A stretch of DNA of 64,000 nucleotides from Alphaproteobacteria bacterium (GTDB taxonomy: Bacteria; Pseudomonadota; Alphaproteobacteria; Reyranellales; Reyranellaceae): NCBI GenBank assembly GCA_019635875.1, contig JAHBYP010000008.1, positions 44,455 to 108,454 on the forward strand, in the 5' to 3' direction. Below the pieces are notes generated by a model, which had not been told where the DNA came from, did not search any database, and worked only from the letters and a program-made list of their open reading frames with translations. The position numbers and the translations under genes are program-made. Below are positions 55,469 to 64,000 of this stretch, one piece after another; within the stretch, counting starts at the first letter, position 1, and each line of letters starts with the position of its first letter.

Positions 55469-56368
55469 TCACTCCGCCGACGTGCGCCGTGCCTTGTCGG
55501 CGGCTTCCTCGTCCTCCGCCTGGACCTCGTTGGGCCCATGGGTGACGTAGTGGAAGAAGCCGACCAGCGCCGCCAGGCCGACACCCGCCAGCGCCAGCGG
55601 CTTGGCGATGCCCTTCCACAGATCGACCAGCGGGCTGATCTTCGGATCCTTGGGCAGGCCGGCATAGATCTCCGGCCTGTCGGCATGCTTGAGCACGTAC
55701 ATCACATGCGTGCCGCCGACGCCCTGCGGATCGTAGAGCCCGGCGCTCTTGTAGCCGCGCTCTTTCAGATCGGCGATGCGCCTGTCGGCCCAGGCGACCA
55801 TGTCCTTCTTGGTGCCGAAGGAGATCGCCTGCGTCGGACATACCTTGGCGCAGGCCGGTGCCTGGCCCACCGCCACCCGGTCGGAGCACAGGCTGCACTT
55901 GTACGCCTTGGCGTCCTTCTTGGAGATACGCGGGATGTTGAAGGGGCAGCCCTTCACGCAGTAGCCGCAGCCGATGCAGTTCTGCGAGATGAAGTCGACG
56001 ATGCCGTTCTTGTACTGCACGATCGCGCCCGGCGCCGGGCAGGCCTTCAGGCAGCCCGGATCGGCGCAATGCATGCAGCCGTCCTTGCGGATCAGCCATT
56101 CGAAGCGGCCGTCGACGTCGATCTCCGTGAAGCGCATCAGCGTCCAGGTGTTCTCCGTCAGGTCGTGCGGGTTGTCGTAGACGCCGACGGTAACGCCGAC
56201 CTCCTCGCGCAGGTCGTTCCATTCCAGGCACGCGGCCTGGCAGGCCTTGCAACCGATGCAGCGCGAGACGTCGATCAGCTTGGCGACCTCGATCGATTCG
56301 CGCTGGCTGGGCGGCTGCGTCGTCGTCGCCGAGCGGCGGCGAAGGTCGAGAGACTGCAGATTGCTCAT
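55469..56368 (-). CDS. fdoH: Formate dehydrogenase iron-sulfur subunit (FdoH/FdnH)
   Basis: A 299-residue four-cluster ferredoxin: [40 protein letters not shown] and CSLCSDRV...ACAKVCP. A C-terminal transmembrane helix ([21 protein letters not shown]) anchors it. It moves electrons from the Mo/W-Sec site in FdoG to the cytochrome b. It lies 10 bp after fdoG. Confidence 0.94.
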   Translation of the reverse strand: MSNLQSLDLRRRSATTTQPPSQRESIEVAKLIDVSRCIGCKACQAACLEWNDLREEVGVTVGVYDNPHDLTENTWTLMRFTEIDVDGRFEWLIRKDGCMHCADPGCLKACPAPGAIVQYKNGIVDFISQNCIGCGYCVKGCPFNIPRISKKDAKAYKCSLCSDRVAVGQAPACAKVCPTQAISFGTKKDMVAWADRRIADLKERGYKSAGLYDPQGVGGTHVMYVLKHADRPEIYAGLPKDPKISPLVDLWKGIAKPLALAGVGLAALVGFFHYVTHGPNEVQAEDEEAADKARRTSAE

Positions 56369-56378
56369 CGTCGCCTCC

Positions 56379-59300
56379 CTATGCCGCCGTCGTGCCGAGC
56401 TTCTTCACGTCCACCAGGAACGCCTTGTACTCCGGCGTCTCGATGTTCGCGTCACCGACATAGGGCGTCAGCTGGTTGCAGCCGAAGCCCTTCTTGGTCT
56501 CGCCCGTGAAGCCCCAGTGCAGCGGGATGCCCACGGTGTGCACCGTCTTGCCGTCGACCTGCAGCGCCTTGATGCGCTTGGTGACCACGGCCACGGCCTT
56601 CACGCGGCCGCGGTTCGAGCGCACCTCGATCAGGTCGCCGCTGGCGATGCCCTTCTCCTTGGCCAGCTCCTCGCCGAGCTCGATGAACTCCTGGGGCTGC
56701 GTGATCGCGTTGATGCGCACGTGCTTGGACCAGAAGTGGAAGTGCTCGGTGAGGCGATAGGTCGTGGCGACGATCGGGAAATCGCTTGCCTTGCCGAACT
56801 GCTCCATGTCGCCCTTGAAGACGCGGGCGACCGGGCTGGGCCCGACCTTGGGATGCAGCGGATTGGCGACCGGCGCCTCGAACGGCTCGTAATGCTCCGG
56901 GAAGGGCCCGTCGCGCATCAGCCCACGCGTGAACAGCCGCGCGGTGCCTTCCGGGTTCATGATGAACGGGCCGACGCCGGCCTCCGGCTTCACCAACGGC
57001 CCGTAGTCGGGCACGTCATAGCCGGTCCAGCGCTCGCCGTTCCACCAGATCTGCTTCTGCTTTGGATTCCAGGGATCGCCCTTGGCGTCGGCGGAAGCGC
57101 GGTTGTAGAGGATGCGGCGATTGGCCGGCCACGACCACGCCCATTTCGGCGTCAGGCCCAGACCGCCCGGATCGCTGTTGTCGCGCCGCGCCATCTGGTT
57201 TCCGGCCTCGGTCCAGCAGCCGGAATAGATCCAGCAACCGCCCATGGTGGTGCCGTCGTTGCGCATCTCGCCGAAGCCCGCGAGCTGCTGGCCCTTGCGC
57301 AGGAGCAGCTTGGCCGGATCGCGCGGATCGGGCACGTCGGCCAGCGCGCGGCCGTTGAGCTCGCGCGCGAGCTCCTCGGGATTGGGGAAGGCCGGGTTCT
57401 CGTAATCCCAGGTCAGGTTGACGATCGGATCGGGGAAGGCGCCGCCTTCCTTGCGATACAGCTCGCGCACCTTGAGGAATATGCGGGCCATGATCTCGAT
57501 ATCGCTGATCGCCTCGCCGGGCGGCTCGGCGCCCTTCCAGTGCCATTGCAGCCAGCGACCCGAGTTCACCAGCGAGCCGTTCTCCTCGGCGAACACCGTG
57601 GTCGGCAGGCGGAAGACCTCGGTCTGGATCTTCGCCGGATCGGCCGGATTGTGCTCGCCGTGGTTCTGCCAGAACTCGCTGGTCTCGGTGGCCAGCGGGT
57701 CCATCACCACCAGGAACTTCAGCTTCTCCAGCGCCGCCTGCAGCTTGCGCCGGTTGGGGAACGACATCAGCGGGTTGAAGCCCTGGCAGAAGTAGCCGTT
57801 CATCTTGCCCTGGTGCATCAGCTCCCAGCCGCGCAGGACGTCGTAGGCGCCGACGTCGAGCTTGGGCAGGTAGTCGTAGGCCCAGTCGTTCTCCTTCGTC
57901 GCCGCCGGTCCCCACATGGCCTTCATGAACGAGACAAAGAACTTGTCGTAGTTCTGCCAGAAGCTGGTCTGGCCGGGCCGCAACGGCTTGAAGCCGCGCG
58001 TGCGCATGTAGGTCGCGAAGTCGGCCTCGCGATCGGTCGGCAGGGTGAGGTAACCCGGGATCAGGTTGCTCATCAGGCCGATGTCGGTGAGGCCCTGGAT
58101 GTTGGAGTGGCCGCGCAGGGCGTTCATGCCGCCGCCCGACATGCCGATATTGCCCAGCAGCAGCTGGATCATCGCCATGGTGCGGATGTTCTGCGAGCCC
58201 TTGGAGTGCTGCGTCCAGCCCAGCGCATACATCGACGTCATGACCTTGTCGGGTGCCGACGTCTCGGCGATCCACTTGCACGCCTCGAGGAACCTGTCCT
58301 TGTTGGCGCCGGTGATGCGCTCGACCATTTCGGGCGTGTAGCGCGAGAAATGCGTCTTCATCACCTGGAAGACGCAGCGCGGATCCTGCAGCATGTCGTC
58401 CGACTTCACGAAGCCGTCGTCGCCCAGCTGGTAGTCCCAGCTGGCGCGGTTGTAGTCACGCTTGGCCTCGTCGTAGCCCGAGAACAGGCCGTCCTCGAAC
58501 TTGAAGTCCTCGCGCAGCAGGTAGGCCGCGTTGGTGTAGGTGCGGACGTACTCCTTCTGGATCTTGTCGTTGTCGAGCAGGTACTTGATGACGCCGCCGA
58601 GGAAGGCGATGTCGGTGCCCGGCCGGATCTGGATGAAGAGGTCCGACATCGCCGCCGAGCGGGTGAAGCGCGGATCGACGACGATCAGCTTGGCCTTCTT
58701 GTGATGCTTGGCCTCGGTCACCCACTTGAAGCCGCAGGGATGCGCCTCCGCGGCGTTGCCGCCCATGATGACGACGAGATCCGTGTTCTTGATGTCAGCC
58801 CACAGGTTCGTCATCGCACCGCGTCCGAAAGTCGGGCCCAAACTGGACACCGTCGGACCGTGTCAAACCCTCGCCTGGTTGTCGAAGACGACCATCCCCA
58901 TGGAGCGCACCACCTTGTAGGTCGCCCATGCCGTTTCGTTGGTCGTCGCCGAAGCCGCCAGGAAGCCGGTGGTCAGCCAGCGATTCACCGTCTGGCCGTC
59001 GGCGTTCCTGGCGATGAGGTTCTTGTCGCGGTCGGCCTTCACATGGCGCGCAATCTTGTCGATCGCCTCGTCCCACGAGATGCGCGTCCACGCCTTGCCG
59101 CCGGGCGCGCGGTACTCGGGATACTGCAGGCGGGTGCGAGCGTTGATGAAGTCGATCAGCGCCGCCCCCTTGGGGCAGAGCGTGCCGCGGTTGGTCGGAT
59201 GGTCGGGATCGCCCTCGATATGGATGATCTTGCCGTGGACGTTCTTCGCGCGATCGCCCATCGAGTACAGGATCACGCCGCAGCCCACCGAGCAGTAAGG

Positions 59301-59459
59301 ACAGGTGTTGCGTGTCTCGGTCGTGCGCTCGAGCTTGAAGGCGCGCACCGCGCCCTGCGCCTGCGCCGGCGAGAAGCCCAGCGCGGTGAGCGTCGAGGCG
59401 CCGAGCGTCGCTCCGGTCAGCTTCAGCGCGCCGCGCCTGGTGATGTTCATCGAGCCCAT
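56379..59459 (-). CDS. fdoG: Formate dehydrogenase major subunit, selenocysteine-containing (FdoG/FdnG)
   Basis: A 1026-residue molybdo/tungsto-bis-MGD enzyme reading through UGA at 58863-58865 as Sec199. The context NQARV-U-HGPTV and [13 protein letters not shown] matches the Sec site of E. coli FdnG. A Tat signal lies at the N-terminus ([10 protein letters not shown]), and the first [4Fe-4S] site is CPYCSVGCG with LCPKGA. Start ATG 59459 follows GAGGAGG; MNITRRG (59450) is possible. It oxidises formate to CO2 at the periplasmic face. Sec machinery genes are not in the window. Confidence 0.95.
58834..58851 (-). other. SECIS hairpin of fdoG
   Basis: In the mRNA, GGUGUCCA pairs with UGGGCCC around a GUU loop, with one bulged U in the 5' arm. 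It starts 11 nt after the UGA; the loop G lies 19 nt after it. The bulged U and the GU loop match the fdn/fdh-type bacterial SECIS architecture. Confidence 0.85.
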
Positions 59460-59660
59460 GGCACCTCCTCGACGATCAGGCGCCGGGAGTCGGACGTCGC
59501 GGTTCGCCGCGACGGCCCGTCCTGCGTTTGCACTCCCCGGCACCGTGCGTTCGATGCGCACTCTTTCGTCTGTCGAAAGTATCCGTCAGGTCGTTGCGGG
59601 AATCAACGCAGAGCGGAATTGAGGTGCAACAAATGTGATCAAGTGACGGGCAATAGAGAT

Positions 59661-59675
59661 GACAATATTGATTCT
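59661..59675. promoter_or_regulatory. Possible Fur-like box upstream of fdoG
   Basis: Read on the minus strand near 59660-59690, TGCGAATGAGAATCA matches the Fur-box core TGATAATNATTATCA at about 10 of 14 positions. It lies about 200 bp before the fdoG start, in an AT-rich part of the 274-bp gap 59460-59733, which otherwise shows no gene. The exact endpoints are approximate. Confidence 0.25.
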
Positions 59676-59733
59676 CATTCGCAAAAAACGGTGATGCCCG
59701 CGCACCACCGTTTGTCCGATTGTCGGAAAAAGC

Positions 59734-60327
59734 CTACGCCGCCTCGGCCAGCTGCGTCCGGCCCGCCTTGTGCCGGCGGGCGATCTCGGCGACGCGCTTG
59801 CCCAGCACCTCCATGGTGGCGAAGTCGCTGGCCGCTATGCCCTCGACGCCCTGGTCGCCATTGGCCTGGGCCATGGCGCCGAGGAACGAGCCGACGCGGT
59901 TGAGGTCGGCGTCGCTGCCCTTGGAGTGGTTGTTGCCCGGCTTCAGGCCGAGCCCGACCCAGACCATGCCATGCTGCATGGCGAGCGTCATGAGCTGGTT
60001 CAGCGTGGCGAGCTTGTCGCCGCTCCACGCCGCGGAGCTGGTGAAGCCCGAGGCGATCTTGTCCTTCCAGGCATCGGCGTACCAGCGCTTGGAGCTCCAG
60101 TCCTTGAACTTGGCGAATTCCGCCGACACGCCGCCCATGTAGGTCGGCGAGCCGAAGACGATGGCGTCGGCGCGATCGAGCTCCTCGCCGCGCGCCTCCG
60201 CCTCGGCGACCGGGATCAGCGCGACGTTGACGGTGTTGCCGGCCGAGCGGGCGCCGGCAGCAACGGCCTCGGCCAGCGCCTGGGTGTGGCCGAAGCCGGA
60301 GTGGTAGACGACAGCGACATTGACCAT
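59734..60327 (-). CDS. NAD(P)H:quinone oxidoreductase-like flavodoxin (WrbA-type)
   Basis: A 197-residue flavodoxin-fold protein: VNVAVVYHSGFGHTQALAEAVAAGA (FMN phosphate loop), DAIVFGSPTYMGGVSAEFAKFKDW and GLKPGNNHSKGSDADLNRVGSFLGAMAQAN. It probably reduces quinones with two electrons, limiting semiquinone stress. Divergent from an HxlR regulator gene, which likely controls it through the shared 168-bp gap. Confidence 0.85.
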   Translation of the reverse strand: MVNVAVVYHSGFGHTQALAEAVAAGARSAGNTVNVALIPVAEAEARGEELDRADAIVFGSPTYMGGVSAEFAKFKDWSSKRWYADAWKDKIASGFTSSAAWSGDKLATLNQLMTLAMQHGMVWVGLGLKPGNNHSKGSDADLNRVGSFLGAMAQANGDQGVEGIAASDFATMEVLGKRVAEIARRHKAGRTQLAEAA

Positions 60328-60353
60328 GGAAGTCTCTCCTTCAGGATGGGATC

Positions 60354-60442
60354 GGTAACCAGTACCTATCTAGTCACCTTTCGTTACCTGAGGGAGATAG
60401 AGGCAGGGGAAACCTTTTTAAAGTAGGTACCTTGACGTAACC
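60354..60442. promoter_or_regulatory. Repeated GGTAAC/GTACC half-sites between the flavodoxin and hxlR genes
   Basis: GGTAACC (60354-60360) and GTTACC (60383-60388), a perfect palindrome AGGTACCT (60425-60432) and GTAACC (60437-60442) lie in the divergent gap. HxlR-family sites are often GTAC-centred, so these are candidate operators and promoters for both genes. Confidence 0.45.
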
Positions 60443-60495
60443 AAAGATAATCCCCAGATCAGCCTCACCATGCAATCGGGGCGAGGATTCCGGCG

Positions 60496-60876
60496 ATGAT
60501 GTTGGGAAAGAACGGCGGCGGCGACGGGACCAGCGCGTCCTGCCCGATGGACTTCATCCTGCGGCTGCTGATGGGGCCGTGGACCACCTACATCCTCTAC
60601 ACCCTGGGCGAGCACGGCCCGCAGCGCTTCGGCGAGCTGAAGCGGCGGGTCACCGGCGTATCGGCCAAGATGCTGACCGAGCGGCTGCGCTCGCTCGAGC
60701 AGGCCGGCCTGGTGACGCGCCACTACGAGGCGACCATCCCGCCCAAGGTGACCTACGCGCTGGCCGCGCGCGGCCACGAGCTGCGCGGCGTGCTCGACCA
60801 GCTCGCCGGGCTGGGCCGCAAGTGGCTGGTCGAGGACGCCACGGCGCCGGCCGCGCCGCGCCAGGCGGCGGAGTAG
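60496..60876 (+). CDS. HxlR-family winged-helix regulator
   Basis: A 126-residue regulator: SCPMDFILRLLMGPWTTYILYTLGEHGPQRFGELKRRVTGVSAKMLTERLRSLEQAGLVTRHY, the HxlR helix-turn-helix, with a Cys near the N-terminus as in redox/quinone-sensing members. Divergent from the quinone reductase-like gene, a common pairing for thiol- or electrophile-responsive control. ATG 60496 or 60499. Confidence 0.88.
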   Translation: MMLGKNGGGDGTSASCPMDFILRLLMGPWTTYILYTLGEHGPQRFGELKRRVTGVSAKMLTERLRSLEQAGLVTRHYEATIPPKVTYALAARGHELRGVLDQLAGLGRKWLVEDATAPAAPRQAAE

Positions 60877-60880
60877 CCGC

Positions 60881-61900
60881 CTACTCCACGTAATCCGTCG
60901 CGAGGTGGAAGAGGCAGTCGCCGCGCTCGGTGCGACCGGGCTGGCGCTTGCAGATCACCGTGCCGGCGCGCTGGAAACGCGCCACGACGGGCTCGCGCCA
61001 CGGCGTGTCGTGCTGGTGCACGCGCGCCGCCGGCTGACCCGCGACCACGTCGTCGCCGAGCTCGACCAGCGGCTCGAACACGCCGCCATCGGGCGCGTAG
61101 ACGTAGTAGTCCGGCCCTTCGACGCGCATCAGCCGCGTCGGCACCTTCGGCGGCGGCGGAATCTCCAGACCATGCAGCACGCCGATATGCGCCAGCACGC
61201 GCAGCAGGCCGTCCTGCGCGATCTTCAGCGCCGCCGGCGTGACCGCGCCGGCGCCGGCCAGCTCGGTGCCCATGTGCTCGACGCCCTGGCGCATCGCCGC
61301 CGAAGTCGCGGTGCGCTCGTCGCCCATCGGCGAGGTGCTGACATAGCCGATCGGCGCCCCGAAGGCGCGCATGCGCGCGATCTGCGCCTGCCGCCGCGCC
61401 GGATCGGGGTCGAGCCGGCAGAGCGAGCTCGGGATGTATATCAGCGAGCTGCCGCCGGAATGCAGGTCGAAATGGAACTGGCACTTCGGCATCAGCGCAT
61501 GCTCGATGAAGTAGGCGATCTGCTGCGTGACGGTGCCGTCGGGACTGCCGGGAAACGAGCGGTTGAGGTTGCCCTCGTCGATCGGCGAGGTGCGCATGCC
61601 GGCCATCGCCGCCGGGAAGTTCGACGACGGCAGGATGGTGAGCCTGCCGCGCACGTTCCTCGGCTCGAGCGAGCGGATCAACCCGCCCAGCGCCAGCTGG
61701 CCTTCCCACTCGTCGCCGTGATTGCCGGCCATCAGCAGCACGCGCGGGCCCTCGCCGTTGTTGATGCAGGCGATCGGCAGCGGCAGCCAGCCATAGGCGG
61801 AGCGGTGCACCGAATGCGGGATGCGCACGAAGCCGGTGCGCTTGCCCTCGGCTTCGAGATCGATATCGGGGCTCAGCCGACTGGGCTTGCGGTCGTTCAT
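60881..61900 (-). CDS. Succinylglutamate desuccinylase/aspartoacylase family deacylase (M14-like)
   Basis: A 339-residue zinc hydrolase. Zinc ligands lie in NHGDEWEGQ (His and Glu) and FHFDLHSGGSS (His); PSSNFPAAMAG and the NRSFPG segment complete the family pattern. The C-terminal ~100 residues form a lipoyl-like/biotinyl-like beta domain (GGVFEPLVELGDDVVAGQPAARVH). It resembles deacylases acting on N-acyl diaminobutyrate or ectoine intermediates; the substrate is inference. Confidence 0.82.
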   Translation of the reverse strand: MNDRKPSRLSPDIDLEAEGKRTGFVRIPHSVHRSAYGWLPLPIACINNGEGPRVLLMAGNHGDEWEGQLALGGLIRSLEPRNVRGRLTILPSSNFPAAMAGMRTSPIDEGNLNRSFPGSPDGTVTQQIAYFIEHALMPKCQFHFDLHSGGSSLIYIPSSLCRLDPDPARRQAQIARMRAFGAPIGYVSTSPMGDERTATSAAMRQGVEHMGTELAGAGAVTPAALKIAQDGLLRVLAHIGVLHGLEIPPPPKVPTRLMRVEGPDYYVYAPDGGVFEPLVELGDDVVAGQPAARVHQHDTPWREPVVARFQRAGTVICKRQPGRTERGDCLFHLATDYVE

Positions 61901-62013
61901 TGTTCCTCCGTGCTCGGTCGTCCGCCAGTCTGCCGACCGCCACGACCGGCAAGCAAGCCGCGAACCTTGGGTTCGGCCGAACGCCCCTGTATGGTCGAAG
62001 GCAGAACGTGGCC

Positions 62014-63312
62014 ATGAGCCGGTTGCGACGTGGCCACGGGGGAGAACGGGATTTGCTGACCACCTTCGATCTGATCGCTCTGCTGCTGACGCTCACCGCC
62101 GCCTTTGGCTGGATCAACCACCGCTATATCCGCCTGCCGCACACGATCGGCCTGCTCGTGATGGGCCTGTTCGCCTCGCTGCTGCTGATCGGCATCGAGC
62201 TGGCGATCACGCGCACCCAGATCTACGCCGAGGTTGTCGCGGCGATCCGGCAGATCGACTTCTACGAAGCGGTCATGAACGGAATGCTGGCCTTCCTGCT
62301 GTTCGCCGGCGCGCTGCACGTGGATTTCGGCGTGCTGCGCAGCCGGGCGCGCGTGGTTGGGCTGATGGCGACGGTCGGCGTGGCGCTGTCGGCGGCGATT
62401 GTCGGCACCGCGGTGTGGCTGATCGCCGGCTGGTTCGGCCTCGATCTGCCCTTCGTCTGGGCGCTGGTATTCGGCGCGCTGATCAGCCCGACCGATCCGG
62501 TGGCGGTGCTGAGCACGCTGAAGGCGGTGAAGGTGCCGGCCGCGCTCGAGACCGACATGACCGGCGAATCGCTGTTCAACGACGGCGTCGGCGTCGTGCT
62601 GTTCACCATCCTGGTGGCGCTCGCCGTGGGCACCGGCGGGGAGATCGGCACGCTGACGGTCACCAAGCTGCTGCTGATCGAGGCGGTGGGCGGGGGCGTG
62701 CTCGGGCTGGTGACCGGCTTCCTCGCCTACCGCGCCATGCGCGCGATCGACAATTACTCGATCGAGATCCTGATCTCGCTGGCGCTGGTCGCCGGCACCT
62801 ACGCGCTGGCGACCAAGCTGCACACCAGCGGACCGATCGCTGTCGTCGTCGCCGGCCTGCTGATCGGCAATCACGGCGCGCTCAATGCCATGAGCGAGCA
62901 GACGCGCGAGCACCTGTTCTCGTTCTGGACGCTTCTCGACGAGATCCTGAACTCGCTGTTGTTCCTGCTGATCGGCCTCGAGGTGCTGATCCTGCGTTTC
63001 GACCTGTCGCTCGGCGGCTTCGCCCTGGCAGCGATCCCGATCGCCCTGCTTGCGCGCCTGGCCGCCGTCGCCACCCCGGTCACCCTGCTGCGCCTGTTCG
63101 GCAAGCGCTTCACGCGCGGCACGACGATGGTGCTGACCTGGGGCGGGTTGCGAGGCGGCATCTCCGTGGCCCTGGCGCTGTCGCTGCCGGAGAACGAGGT
63201 CAAACCGGTGATCCTCGCCGCGACCTATGCCGTCGTGCTCTTCAGCATCATCGTGCAGGGATTGACCTTGGCCACGGTTGTGCGGCGCAGCGTGACGGAC
63301 GAACGCATCTGA
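62014..63312 (+). CDS. CPA1-family Na+/H+ antiporter (NhaP-like)
   Basis: About 432 residues with ~12 membrane segments. Family motifs: NHRYIRLPHTIGLLVMG, SPTDPVAVLSTLKAVKVPAALETDMTGESLFNDGVGVVLF (the ion-binding Asp is in FND), and the C-terminal TWGGLRGGISVALALSLP. It exchanges Na+ or K+ for H+. ATG 62014 has a weak ribosome site; TTG 62053 has a better one (GGGGAGAA, 62038-62045), so the true start may be there. Confidence 0.88.
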   Translation: MSRLRRGHGGERDLLTTFDLIALLLTLTAAFGWINHRYIRLPHTIGLLVMGLFASLLLIGIELAITRTQIYAEVVAAIRQIDFYEAVMNGMLAFLLFAGALHVDFGVLRSRARVVGLMATVGVALSAAIVGTAVWLIAGWFGLDLPFVWALVFGALISPTDPVAVLSTLKAVKVPAALETDMTGESLFNDGVGVVLFTILVALAVGTGGEIGTLTVTKLLLIEAVGGGVLGLVTGFLAYRAMRAIDNYSIEILISLALVAGTYALATKLHTSGPIAVVVAGLLIGNHGALNAMSEQTREHLFSFWTLLDEILNSLLFLLIGLEVLILRFDLSLGGFALAAIPIALLARLAAVATPVTLLRLFGKRFTRGTTMVLTWGGLRGGISVALALSLPENEVKPVILAATYAVVLFSIIVQGLTLATVVRRSVTDERI

Positions 63313-63325
63313 AAAGACCGGAGCG

Positions 63326-64000
63326 TCAGCGCAGGAACCGCTGCTCGCGCGCCTTCATGCCTGATACGTCCTGCAGCTCGAAGATCTCCTCGACCGGGAC
63401 GATCTCCTTGTCGACCGACTTGATGCCGCCTTCCTCGCGGATGCGCGCGAAGACGCGCTTCATCTCGGTCACGGCGGCGCGGATGGCGTGGTTGCCGTAG
63501 ATCACCAGCCCGATCTTGCCGGTGGCGCGCATCTTGGCCTCGGTGAGATCGGGATAGGCGGTCGGCACCAGCGCGATCGGCGTCGTCAGATCCCAATGCG
63601 CGCAGAACGCCAGCACCTCGTGCGGCGTCTTCTGCTTCGAATGCACCAGGACCAGGTCGGCACCGGCCTCGACATAGGCGCGGCCGCGTTTGTGCGCCTC
63701 ATCCAGCCCGGCCCCGGCGATCAGCGCCTCGGTGCGCGCGATCACCAGCGGCCCGTCCTGCGAGCGCGCCGCGCAGGCGGCTTCGATCTTGCCCTGGAAC
63801 TCCTCGACACGGACCAGTTCCTGCCGGCCGCCGGCGAGCAGGCTGGTATCCTTGGGAAACGTCTTGTCCTCGATGACGATGGCGCCGACGCCGGCGCGGT
63901 CATAGGCCGCCACGACGTGGCCGACATTGATGGCGTTGCCGTAGCCGGTGTCGATGTCGGCGATGACCGGAATGGCGACCTGCTCGCAGATCGCGCGCGT
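63326..64000 (-). CDS. PEP mutase / isocitrate lyase superfamily enzyme (5' end outside the window)
   Basis: The last 224 residues of the frame are visible. The opening IPVIADIDTGYGN motif (metal/substrate site) and EDKTFPKDTS match PEP mutase and phosphonopyruvate hydrolase-type members of the isocitrate lyase superfamily; IALVPTAYPDLTEAKMRATGK continues the barrel. Possible roles are phosphonate biosynthesis or breakdown, or methylisocitrate-type cleavage. The N-terminus lies beyond position 64000. Confidence 0.85.
   Translation of the reverse strand, partial: TRAICEQVAIPVIADIDTGYGNAINVGHVVAAYDRAGVGAIVIEDKTFPKDTSLLAGGRQELVRVEEFQGKIEAACAARSQDGPLVIARTEALIAGAGLDEAHKRGRAYVEAGADLVLVHSKQKTPHEVLAFCAHWDLTTPIALVPTAYPDLTEAKMRATGKIGLVIYGNHAIRAAVTEMKRVFARIREEGGIKSVDKEIVPVEEIFELQDVSGMKAREQRFLR

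Overview
The window reads as chromosomal DNA of a high-GC alphaproteobacterium. The indicators are an F1-ATPase zeta inhibitor, an AapJQMP-type general amino-acid transporter, a purS/purQ/purL (not fused) purine pathway next to bolA and a CGFS glutaredoxin, and strong GC bias at codon third positions, which creates long open frames antisense to real genes. The genus cannot be fixed from sequence alone. No rRNA, tRNA or CRISPR array was seen.

Layout. 0-6 kb: a Tat-exported amine oxidase, a HicAB module, an acyl-CoA dehydrogenase, a DUF4160/DUF2442 small-gene pair and a cytochrome P450. 6-12 kb: the urea transporter urtABCDE behind a sigma-54-like promoter. 12-18.5 kb: a K+ channel, CsbD, a flavin monooxygenase, an SDR/thioesterase/MarR group, and an M81 peptidase gene broken by an in-frame TAG. 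18.7-25 kb: an M23 peptidase and aapJQMP, also behind a sigma-54-like promoter. 25-43.5 kb: a fumarylacetoacetase-family hydrolase, a HAD phosphatase, and the neighbourhood purB ... zeta inhibitor ... purC-purS-purQ-purL-bolA-grxD, opened at several points by other genes. These include hyuAB, two MaoC-like dehydratases, a selenocysteine-type AhpD-like gene, and a BrnT-like toxin gene with an unknown partner. 43.5-49 kb: two paralogous secreted proteins, an iron alcohol dehydrogenase, an IS110-family element with a candidate bridge RNA, and an orphan peptide-binding protein. 49-53 kb: a methyltransferase, a lipoate ligase, DsrE and H-protein-like genes, and two small unknowns. 53-59.5 kb: a formate dehydrogenase operon fdoGHI-fdhE-sel1 with a UGA selenocysteine codon. 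59.7-64 kb: a WrbA-like flavodoxin and HxlR regulator, an M14-type deacylase, a Na+/H+ antiporter and the end of a PEP mutase family gene.

The main result links two distant loci. The formate dehydrogenase shows that the organism very probably decodes UGA as selenocysteine: the codon sits at the canonical site and is followed by a bulged hairpin. The AhpD/carboxymuconolactone decarboxylase-family gene at 32.3-32.9 kb is broken by one UGA exactly at the second Cys of its CxxC motif. A hairpin follows whose loop G lies 19 nt after the UGA, the same spacing as in formate dehydrogenase. I therefore call it one selenoprotein gene (CPFU motif), not two ORFs.

A second linked result concerns repeats. 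At least seven copies of a palindromic repeat (TGTCATCCCGAGCG...CGCTCGGGATGACA) sit in intergenic spaces. The IS110-family element has inserted inside one copy, and its non-coding end carries a segment resembling the target plus a segment identical to the element's own terminus, as expected of a bridge/seek RNA.
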